Position numbers and translations under genes: made by a program. Under the pieces are notes generated by a model. It saw only the letters and a list, made by a program, of their open reading frames with translations, was not told the DNA's origin and did no database searches. This document shows, piece after piece, positions 1 through 9,000 of a stretch of 64,000 bases of DNA (position 1 is the first letter of the stretch; each line of letters starts with the position of its first letter). Source of the stretch: Dactylis glomerata (lineage: Eukaryota > Streptophyta > Magnoliopsida > Poales > Poaceae); NCBI GenBank assembly GCA_007115705.1, contig QXEO01000244.1, positions 429,486 to 493,485 of the forward strand, in the 5' to 3' direction.

Positions 1-404
1 AAGGAAAGGGCAAGAAGCAAAACCTGCAATAATCATCAATCACTATTTATTTATTTGGTGGAAAATGCTTGCATATTGGGTATTCCTGAATAAGATATTC
101 TTTCGCTTTCTCTCAGGCAAAATGAGCAATTCACAAAATGGTTGAATTCAGAAACACAAGTTAGATTAACTGCAAAGCATTTTCATTGGTGCATTTAAGA
201 GTGCTATCATTTGAGAAGCTGCTCTTCACTCGGTTTTGGCATAATTAGTAGGCAGACTTGAGCTTATATCCTGCATTTCATACTAAGGCAAACATAATAA
301 TTTAAACTTTTCATGCAACTGATATTAGTCAGCCACAGCTTTTACTGTTGATTAGCTGCTCCTGGCTTATGCTTGTTGAACAGTATTTGTAGTTTATGAC
401 CATG
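1..404. other. intron 8 sequence of the PIEZO gene, no gene seen
   Basis: AT-rich sequence left of the Copia insertion. It shows no coding similarity on either strand. Because PIEZO exon 8 ends at 5946 and the Copia element fills 405-5419, this stretch is most simply the continuation of PIEZO intron 8. Exon 9 was not found and should lie to the left of the window. Confidence 0.5.
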
Positions 405-409
405 AATGG

Positions 410-535
410 TATTAGACATGTATAGTCTAGTTTTCCTATTTCCCCGTAGTATAAGGGGCTCTCTGCATAATGCCCACACCTGTACATGTGTTGGCCATTG
501 GCCCCCTGTGAATGATAATTGCTCATTCCCTAACA
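410..535 (+). repeat. 5' LTR of the left Copia element
   Basis: 126 bp, matching 5290-5414 apart from about 12 differences and one 1-bp indel. It ends CTAACA directly before the primer-binding site. The expected terminal TG is mutated to TA. Confidence 0.93.
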
Positions 536-548
536 TGGTATCAAAGCT
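536..548 (+). other. primer-binding site of the left Copia element
   Basis: TGGTATCAAAGCT directly after the LTR is the plant initiator tRNA-Met primer-binding site (consensus TGGTATCAGAGC) with one change. Confidence 0.85.
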
Positions 549-1123
549 CTAGGTTAGCTCCGCATGCTGCAACTCCATGCATCAATTCGCCACTGCCTTT
601 GTCGTCGTGTTGGCCGGCCGTTGGCGTCTACTTCCTCCCCCTTGTCTACTAGTCGTCTGCCCCGACCCGCATCGGCCGCCATCGTGCGCCTCCAGGTCGT
701 CTGCATCGACCCGCACCGGCCACCGCCTGGCCTTGCCCGACCCGGCCTTGCTCCGACCCGGGCCGCCGTCGCCATCCACTGTCTCCTTCGACCTGGACCG
801 CCGCTGCCGCCATCTGCTTTGATACGGCCCACCACCACCTGAAATTGGTCGGCCCGCCGCCTATCTCCTTTGCCGCCACCTGGAATCGAGCCACCAGCCG
901 CCAATCTACTCTCCCGCCGCCTAGATCAGGTTGGCCTCGCCCTATGTGGCCGCGATTGGCTGGCGCTCCGCTCAGGTGAGCGCTCCTCTCATGGACGAGC
1001 CAGACACTGGCTGTGTTTGGTTCATAGCGTTGACTTGCAAAAAAAGAAAGAAAAAAAAAGGAAGAAGAAAGGAACGAGTGCTGGTACCATCATGGCGTCC
1101 TCTTCGTCGGGCTATGATGCCCG

Positions 1124-2150
1124 ATGATTTTCGATGGTACCAATTATACGGACTTTGACGTCCATATGCGCGTTCATATGCGCAGTCTTTATCTTTGGGG
1201 TGTTCCGATGGTTCCCATCTCCCCGACGCCCCGGTTATTGTTGTTGATGACTGATAGGACCGCAACCAAGACTGTTGATGATGTCGCGGTCAATGCTTAT
1301 GATCAGCAGGTAGCGGATTTCTGTGCCACTCTTTTCGCTTATCGTGATGCTCAGTCTACTCAGTGGTGTGATAAGGATGCTCGTGCTACGGCTGTTCTCA
1401 CTGCTAGTGTTCTGCCGTTTGCCTCTGAGTTTATGGGTCTTGTACTGTTTATGAGATGTGGGTTCACCATCGTCAGCGGTATCAAATCTCTAGTGACTCT
1501 CTCTACTTGTCTGTGGTCCGTCAAGAGCATGCTCTCCAGCAGGGTGATTCCAGTATTGATGAGTTCTACACATAGAGTTCAGCTATTTGGCGTCAGCTTG
1601 ACTCCCTCCGCTCTACGGTTTGTGGTACTTGCCCCTATTGCAGGACTATGAGGTCTGACCTAGAGTTTCAGCGAGTATATGAGTTCTTGTCTAGGCTTCG
1701 TCCAGAGTTTGAGACTCGGTGTGCTCAGTTAATTGCTCGAGGCCGTGTTCCTCTCTCGGTGGTGCTTTCTAAGCTCCATGCTGAGGAGACCTGCCTCCGT
1801 GGTGCTAGCCTGCTTGGAGTTTGTATTGTGCTCGTTGCTCGAGCCCCTACTGTGTTGGCTGTTGTTGGCTGCTGTGTTGGCTGTTGTTGGCTGCTGCTCC
1901 AGGGCTCTCTCGTTCTGGCTACTCTTTCTGATGGTATGGGTCGCTCACCATCAGGTGGTGGGGGTCGCCCCTCTCATGGTGGGGGTCGCTCTCACCCTCC
2001 TCGGATTCCGTGTAGCTATTGTCAGAAGCTAGGGGACCCCGAGACTGATTGCTACAAGAAGATGCTTGACATGTGACATGCTTCTTCGACTGGGACTCGT
2101 CATCTTCATGGGTCTCGGATTCTGGAGCTTCTTTTCATATGAGTTTAAAC
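1124..2150 (+). pseudogene. Copia gag and protease remnant
   Basis: Capsid-like gag opening with FDGTNYTDFDVHMR at about 1126, broken into several frames. A degraded zinc knuckle follows near 2010-2060 (CSYCQKLGDPETDC): the usual histidine position reads D. At about 2110 the reading WVSDSGASFHMS is the aspartic protease active-site motif (D-S-G-A) of Copia elements. Stops at about 1650 and 2075 separate the pieces, so no functional Gag-Pro can be made. The 536-1090 stretch upstream is a GC-rich leader with repeated CGACCC-type words and no convincing coding. Confidence 0.85.
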
Positions 2151-3150
2151 TCTTCTGCGTTATCCTCTCTTCGCTCTCTTAAGTTTTCTCTTAATGTTCT
2201 TGCTGCTGACGGCACTTCCCTTTATGTTGCTAGTCGAGGCACCCTTTTCGCTCCTCCTTTTCTGTTCCCAATGTTTCTCATGTTCCTGCCTTGCCATGAA
2301 TCTGTTTTTCGCTGCTCAAATTACTGGATCTGGTTGTCGTGTTATCCTTGATGTTGATTCTTGTTGTGTCCAGGATCGTCGCCCCAAGGATCTGGTTGGG
2401 GCTAGCCCTCGGCGTCGTGACTCCCCAGGCCTTTGGGGCCTCGACTGGCTTCGTCTTCCTTCTACCGACCCCAGCACCACCACTAGTTCACATGCTCTTG
2501 CTACTTCTGCTTCTGCTTTGTTTTAGCAATGCCATCATGGACTTGGTGATCTTTGTGATTCTCGCCTATCATCTTTAGTTCATCGCGGTCTTTGTCTCAA
2601 GAGATGTCTCGCTTGTGTCAGGGTTGTAGACTTGGCAAACAGACTCAGCTATCCTATCCAACTAGTACCTCCATGTCTGAGCGTCCTTCTAATTTGATCC
2701 ATTGTGATGTATGGGGTCTGGCTTCCTTCGCTTCGAAGGAGGGCCATCGCTACTATGTTATATTTATCGATGACTTCTCTCGCTATATTTGGCTGTATTT
2801 CATGACTTATCGCAGTGAGGTTCTCTCTATATGTAAGCGATTTGCTGCCATGGTTCACACCCAGTTCTCCACGCCTATTCGTGAGTTTCCGGCTAACCTT
2901 GCTCAAAAGTTGCTTGATTTTCTTGCTGAATAGGGGACACTCGTTTAGTTCTCATGTCCTGGCGCTCACGCTCAAAATGGCATGGCCGAGCGCAAGCATC
3001 GCCATTTAGTTGAGATGACTCGGGCGATGATGATTGTTGTCTCTCTTCCGCCTCACTTTTGGGTTGAGGCTATTTCTACTTCCACCTATCTCATCAACAT
3101 TCAGCCCTATTCGACACTTCGCTTGTTTGGTTGCATTTGCCCCTCGTGCG

Positions 3151-3310
3151 AAAGCGCTCTTAGTTTAGTTCGGTAGAACGTGCGTCTCCAAAACCCAATG
3201 TCGTAGGTTCAAATCCTACAGTGCAAGATTCTGTTCTTGTTTGTTATGTCAAATCATAAAAAATAACTTAACGAAGTGGAATGTCCGACTACTGACCAAT
3301 CCCCATCCAT
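3151..3310 (+). other. plastid DNA insertion (NUPT) inside the Copia integrase
   Basis: About 160 bp with no retroelement character between Copia coding segments. It contains a nearly complete plastid-type tRNA-Trp (3154-3227) followed by about 80 bp of AT-rich sequence. In plastid genomes trnW lies upstream of trnP, so the downstream part is probably the trnW-trnP spacer; this is inferred from gene order, not aligned. Copia coding is recognisable up to about CCTCGTGCG and resumes at TTGACCGCTCAG, so the insertion replaced a short stretch of element sequence. Entry from plastid-derived mitochondrial DNA is an alternative, since grass mitochondria also carry plastid-derived trnW. Confidence 0.82.
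3154..3227 (+). tRNA. trnW-CCA: plastid-derived tRNA-Trp (CCA) pseudogene
   Basis: A 74-nt tRNA-like sequence starting GCGCTCT. D-arm TTAGTTTAGTTCGGTAGAA, anticodon loop CTCCAAA (anticodon CCA) and T-arm GTAGGTTCAAATCCTAC are all recognisable, so the match to plastid trnW is strong. It is decayed: the anticodon stem TGCGT/ACCCA has a C-C mismatch, and the 3' acceptor strand AGTGCAA no longer fully pairs with GCGCTCT. It is not expected to be functional. Confidence 0.87.
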
Positions 3311-3799
3311 TTGACCGCTCAGTTTGTCGAGTGTGTGTTTCTTGGCTATAGTGATGAGCACAAAGGTTATCGGCGTTGGGACCCCATTGGCCGTCGGATG
3401 CGCATTTCTCGTGATGTCACTTTTGATGAGCCGTGTCCCTTCTACCTGCGCCCCTCCTCCACGGCCTTCTCGGTTGAGGACATATCCTTCCTTTTGTTTC
3501 CTAACACATCACCCTCTATGCCTATTGATCCTCCTCCACACCCCATCCTTGCCGATGCTCCACCTTCCCTACCGCCATCCTCCTCACCACCTAGTTCTTC
3601 TCTTTCATTTTTAGACTCTCCACCCACCTCATTGATGTCTTCTTTTGCCTTTCATTATTCCCGTCGCTCTCATGTTCCGGATGCTTCCTTTGACCTTCCT
3701 TCTTCTTCTGATGCACCTTCTTACTCTGATGCGATGACTCATCTTCTTGCTCGCCATCGTCGCCCACCTAATCGCTACTCTCCTAGTCACTGTGGTCTT

Positions 3800-5275
3800 T
3801 CTATTGCCCTTGCGCGGACTTCTTATCGGGATGCTGAGTGTCATCCCGAATGGCAGCTCGCCATGGCCGAGGAGATTGTTGCGCTTGAGCACACTAACAC
3901 CTGGGATCTTGTCTCTTCTCCTCCCGGTGTTCGTCCCATCACATGCAGGTGGGTCTACAGGATTAAGACTCGCTCCGATGGATCTCTTGAGCACTACAAA
4001 GCGCGTCTTGTGATTACGACGAGACTTGTGGCCATGTGGCCCATATGACCATTGTTCGCACTCTTCTTGCCGTGACCTTAGTTCGCCACTGGTTTGTGTC
4101 TCAACTTAATGTTAACACATTTCTCAATGGTGAGTTGTGTGAGGAGGTTTTCATGCAGCCTCCTTCAGGATACTCTGTCCCTGGTGGCATGGTTTGCCGT
4201 CTTCGGCGCTCTCTATATGGCCTGAAAACAGGCCCCTCGCGTCTGGTTTGAGCGCTTCGCCTCTGTGGTGATTGTTGTTGGTTTCTCCCAGCGCTCATGA
4301 TCCCGCGTTGTTTGTTCACACTTCTCCTCATTGGCAGACTCTTCTCCTCCTCTATGTGGATGACATGATCATCACCGGCGATGACTCTGAGTACATTGCC
4401 TTTGTTAAGGCCCGTCTTCGTGAGCAGTTTCTTATGACTGATCTTGGTCCTCTTCGCTATTTTCTTGGGATTGAGGTTTCCTCCACTTCTAATGGCTTTT
4501 ATATCTCCCAGGAAAAGTATATCTAGGATTTCCTTGCTCATGCTGCTCTTGGTAATGAGCGCATTGTTGAGACTCCTATGGAGCTCAATGTTCAGCTCCA
4601 CGCTTCTGATGGTGATCCTCTCCTTGATCTGACGCGCTATCGTCATCTTGTTGGGAGCCTTGTCTATCTTGCTGTCACTCGCCCAGATATATCCTATCAT
4701 GTTCATATTCTAAGTCAGTTTGTCTCTACTCCCACCTTGGTTCACTATAGTCATCTCCTTCGTGTTCTTCGCTATCTTCGAGGCACGATCACTCATCTAT
4801 TCTTCCCTCGTTCCAGCTTCTTATAGCTCCAGGCCTACTCTGATGCTACATGGGCTAGTGATTCTTTGGATCACCGCTCACTTTCTACCTAGTGTGTGTT
4901 TCTTGGTGGTTCTCTCATTGCATGGAAGACAAAGAAATAGACCGTTGTTTCCCGCTCAAATGCAGAGGCTGAATTAAGAGCTATGGCTAGTTTGACGGCC
5001 GAGGTGACTTGGTTACGATGGTTATTGGAGAATTTTAGTGTGTGACACCGACTTCCATCTTGTCAGACAGTACAAATGCTATCATCATTGCGCGAGATCC
5101 AGTGAAGCATGACGCACCAAACACATCGGCGTTGATGCCTCCATTCTGCGCAGGACAAGATTCTAGCTCTTCGTATGTGCCTTCCGAGTTACAGTTGGCG
5201 GATTTCTTCACGAAGGCCCAGACTAGAGTGCAGCATGGGTTCTTTCTCTCCAAACTCGGTGTTGTTGACCCACCA
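3800..5275 (+). pseudogene. Copia reverse transcriptase and RNase H remnant
   Basis: Reverse transcriptase starts with EHTNTWDLV and RPITCRWVYRIKTRSDG near 3890-3980. A short deletion after KARLV (about 4010) removes the usual ARGF-type segment. The catalytic motif YVDDMIITGDD is at about 4353-4385. After several stops the RNase H part reads SRSNAEAELRAM near 4950-4985, ending with a DSTNAIIIARDPVKHD-type segment at about 5065-5110. The order matches Ty1/Copia. Multiple frameshifts make it non-functional. Confidence 0.9.
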
Positions 5276-5289
5276 TGACTGAGGAGGGG

Positions 5290-5414
5290 TGTTGGACATG
5301 TATAGTCGAGTTTTCCTATTTCTCCATAGTATAAGGGGCTCTCTGCAAATTGCCCACACCTGTACATGTATTGGCCTTTAGCCCCCTGTGAATGATAGTT
5401 GCTCATTCCTAACA
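5290..5414 (+). repeat. 3' LTR of the left Copia element
   Basis: 125 bp from TGTTGGACATG to CCTAACA. It follows a polypurine tract GAGGAGGGG at about 5280-5288 and is followed by the target duplication AATGG. Confidence 0.93.
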
Positions 5415-5419
5415 AATGG

Positions 5420-5945
5420 AATAGAGGGGGTTGAAACTAAGGGCATGTAGAATGCAAGTTGCGCATATGTTGGATGCTCAAGAGAGAGGATACAGCCGCA
5501 TCATCAAGCATCCATGTAAAGCTTTCATCAATTATTGTAAGCTCTTCTCTTTACGTGCTTAGATAATTTATTTTGTATTGTTGTGTGCTAGTTATACATA
5601 TAACACTTGCTAAGCAGCAGTGTCTAATCAAGCACCCATGCTATCCTAAATGGTAAAAAAAGTGTTTATTTTTCTGAAGTTATCTTCAAGCACCTGTATG
5701 TACATGTGCTTAGCATGAAAAAGCTCATGAACAATATCCACGGAACATGTGCATGGATATTATCTCATTCTAATAGCTGCGCCAATGAATCATGCTTTTG
5801 TCCTAGGAGAAAACACAGACGCAATTCTGTTCTGCACATTTGTGAGGGGCGACGAGGAGTAGCATAACCCAGCAAATATAAGAATTTGGACTAGAAATAG
5901 GAAAAGGAAAAGCATAGAGTGAATGGGCAAAAAAAAGGCAATTAC
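5420..5945. other. PIEZO intron 8, exon-proximal part
   Basis: Runs from the Copia target duplication to the donor side of PIEZO exon 8. Minus-strand reading after the donor gives only short, unconserved ORFs. No further PIEZO exon was recognised. Confidence 0.55.
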
Positions 5946-6030
5946 CGGGAAGCCATAAGTGAAGAAGTTAATACTAAATGTTCTGAAAACTGATCCACCC
6001 AGTAATACATTAGCATGCCTTCTGCCAGAT
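5946..6030 (-). CDS. PIEZO1: PIEZO exon 8
   Basis: 85 nt, acceptor TACTTCAG, donor GTAATT. It encodes SGRRHANVLLGGSVFRTFSI, then NFFTYGFP, almost invariant in plant PIEZO proteins. It ends in phase 0. Confidence 0.92.
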
Positions 6031-9000
6031 CTGAAGTAGATAAAGTTATTTAGCAAGACAATACAAATGAAATGGTAAATCTAGATAAACTAATGTGGTT
6101 ACAAAGAAATATTACAATAGTTACTCAGCTTGGTAACAAAAGTAGTGGAAACCAATTAGTACATTTTAGCAATATGCAACAGGCAAAAGTATATTGACCA
6201 TAAAATGAAGGAAACACAACTAAAAGGTTTGATGAGTCAAAGAGAAAATTGTGTAATTACAAACTTATATTGTAAACAAGAAAGTAGTTTTAGCATCTAT
6301 ACAAGCTGCTGAAAAGGACACGGAGTTTCCCTGTGCTGTGATTATTGCTATCGCTTCGTTTGATACGAATGTGGTAGTCTAAACCTTTAAATGAGATTGG
6401 CCTGTGTGTAGGAGAGGAAGAGTGAAGGGCACATACAAAACGAATTGTTAGTGTCTACCCTAACTTAATCAATCAACCTATCTTGCTTCTCCCGATCTAG
6501 TTCATTCTCAGTTTCACAGTCAATGTACTTCAATTACATGAGGCTCTAAAATATGTGGTTCACAGGCTCGATAAGCCTGCTGGAACAAGCAACAACTTTT
6601 GGCAGATTTAGGTTACATGGGTTTTAGGTTCAGTTAGCAACTCCCTTTAACCAGAAACAGATAGTTTGTAATATATTATTGGCACTTAGCATCTTAGGTG
6701 GACAATCTTCACCACACGTGTCGAAAACTCGAAATTACTTATGTTTCCAGCTAAACAATCACAGCGAGTGACAATGATCACGTTCAAAGTAAAGAGAGAA
6801 CAGTTGCTTGACAGGTTGATGAGAATGGAGCAGCCTGTAAGCAAGACGGAGAGGCCAAGAGCAGTCATGTCAGAAAGAAATTTAAATTGCATATTGCAGC
6901 AGATGAGCTGAACTACTAGATATAATAACTGTTTTATTACAGAAAATAATGTCATCATAGATGAAATAAAATTGATGTTCTCCTAATGTTACAGAGATTC
7001 GCGCGCGCACGCGGGGGGGGGGGGGGGGGGGGGGGGGGACTACTGGAACACAACTTGGACGGCAGGAGTTGTTGAAGGAAGAAATTTTACTTTATTTGTG
7101 GGAACTTGTAACAAAATACAGCACGGCAGTGTCATTTCCCATAATAAACTGTGATTGCTATTTCATGTAGTAACTGAGCTCCATTGTAAGGTTATTTCTG
7201 TAATTTCACCATGTGTGGTGTTAGCAAGCTAAATTCCTTAATTACAAAATACAGATATCCAGCAAGTTTCACAGGTCAGAAATAAAAAGTTGGAAAATTT
7301 GACTACTCTGAAGTACAAAAAGATTTACATACCGAGATTGGCGAACCAAAAATGCATTCCCAGAAGGGAGAAGGTCCTCTATTAAGCTGTCGTTTTCTAA
7401 AGACATTAGAGAATCCATTTCTTGTATGTCCCGCTTGGCTGATGACAGCTACAATGAGAGGAAAGAGCATTAGAAGGCAAAGATCTTTTGTCTACTGAAA
7501 TGTGAAAAGCCAAAAACGCTGCAAAGTGATGGTAGAGTGTAACTGAATCTTAATTAAGAGTAACACAATGTTATTTTTTATGTGGAACATCATATCATAT
7601 GTTATTTCAATTTGTTCGTTTCATAGGTTTTTAAGGTGTTGCCTATGCGCTGGGACACCCTCCAACAACAAGGCATCGTACTCGCCTTAGACTGCAACTT
7701 AAGGTATCCCGCCTTTGATGTTTGAGGTCTCTGGAGCATCACTTAGGCGCCTTAGAGCATCGCCCCAGGCCAAGGCAGATACCATTGCAAGAGCAGCGAA
7801 GGATGACAAGGAATGCTAACCAAACGACTAAGATGAGAGCTCTCCTGTCTAAGACACTAGGCAGCAGGCGGCAACTGCAGCTAGACCACCACCTTCCAGG
7901 AACCAGATCTGCACTGGCATCGGGCCTTGTCTTCACTGCTGTCGCCACCACAGCCAAATTATTTGAAGGGTCACCAGGGACTCCCCACCTGGATATATTA
8001 CTTCAAAAAGCGTTACAACATCAGGCTCTTAACCTCCTTTGCAGGAGTCATTGGTCAGGACACATAAATTGCAACTTTATAATAAACATTTGAAAGGTTG
8101 GGACCCAAAAGGGGAAAAAAGAGGGACAAGGGATGAGGGTGCCCACGAAGAAGCACTGCCAAGCTGGTGTACACTGCGACCATCACAGAAGCATCGACAG
8201 CAATGCAAGGAGGGGTGCCATAGAAGCCGCTATGCAGATTGCTACAACAACGCCCCCATACTGACCGGTTATCACCACGGCGTGATAGTGTCATCGCCTT
8301 TGACCAAAAACTCTGCCGCAAGGGCATGATACTGGAGCAAATACAAGCCATGAGATCTGTTGTCCTTTGGGGAAATTTCTGGTTGGGCAGGCCCTTTGGA
8401 CCTCCACACCCTCATATATATATAGCTGAACTTAGGTACATGTTAACTAGTACAGTGGAATACTCTAGAATCTGGTAGGACACTAGCCTAGACTACAACA
8501 TTCACTGGAATGTTCCAGGCACTCCTAGGACAGCACTAATATACTATTACTCCCTGGAATATTCTGGGCTCTCCTAGGACACTACTTTTACACTAACTAC
8601 TCCAACACTCCCTAGAACACTCTAGACTGTACCAGAGTACTACTACTAAACTAACTCAAACTCCAACACTCCCCCTCAAGATGGGCATGGTTTAACCGCC
8701 ATGGACATCTTGCTACAACCTCATGACACTTTCTGTGACCACTACAAATCTAGCTTACAAGCACACCAAGATACATAAGAGCATTTTACACTAAATCTTG
8801 CTCTATCGGTCGTCAAGCACCCATTCAACTCCGACCATCCAAGCTCCGCCTCATGCGAGCCATCACCATGACCATGCACAGACTTTGCATCAAGCTAGCC
8901 ACCTCCAATCCCACTGGCATTGGGCCACCGTTGCCTCTCCAACCATGCGCCTTCTGACATCGGCGCCTACAACGGAGGCACCACACGCCTTCCATCATCA

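Larger units (their letters stand above)
2526..3480 (+). pseudogene. Copia integrase remnant, interrupted by plastid DNA
   Basis: Contains the GAG-pre-integrase and integrase core. A zinc-binding CQGCRLGK segment is at about 2615, and the core motif beginning HCDVWG carries the first catalytic Asp at about 2703. DDFSRYIWLYF follows near 2770, and the ERKHRHL segment near 2990 carries the catalytic Glu. At about 3130 the conserved LFGC segment is broken by a non-element insertion of about 160 bp (3151-3310). Copia sequence then resumes as LTAQFVECVFLGY. A stop also occurs at about 2931. Confidence 0.88.
405..5419 (+). mobile_element. degenerate Ty1/Copia LTR retrotransposon with 125-bp LTRs
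   Basis: A complete but inactivated Copia element. LTRs lie at 410-535 and 5290-5414 and are flanked by perfect 5-bp target duplications AATGG (405-409 and 5415-5419). A primer-binding site TGGTATCAAAGC complementary to initiator tRNA-Met follows the left LTR, and a purine tract GAGGAGGGG precedes the right LTR. Internal order is gag, protease, integrase, reverse transcriptase, RNase H, as in Copia. All reading frames carry stops and frameshifts. The LTRs differ at about 11 or 12 sites in 125 bp, so the insertion is old. The left LTR has lost its canonical TG start (it reads TATT). The element sits in PIEZO intron 8 in the opposite orientation to the gene. The LTR is unusually short for Copia; I do not assign a family name. 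Confidence 0.95.

Noticed and set aside
554..904. Long overlapping open frames on both strands in GC-rich leader
   Set aside because: Several frames are open at once and composition is simple; this is the leader of the Copia element, not a gene.
5790..5945. Possible PIEZO exon 9 just after exon 8
   Set aside because: A TTTCTAG acceptor is present at about 5890, but the phase-0 frame has no PIEZO similarity.
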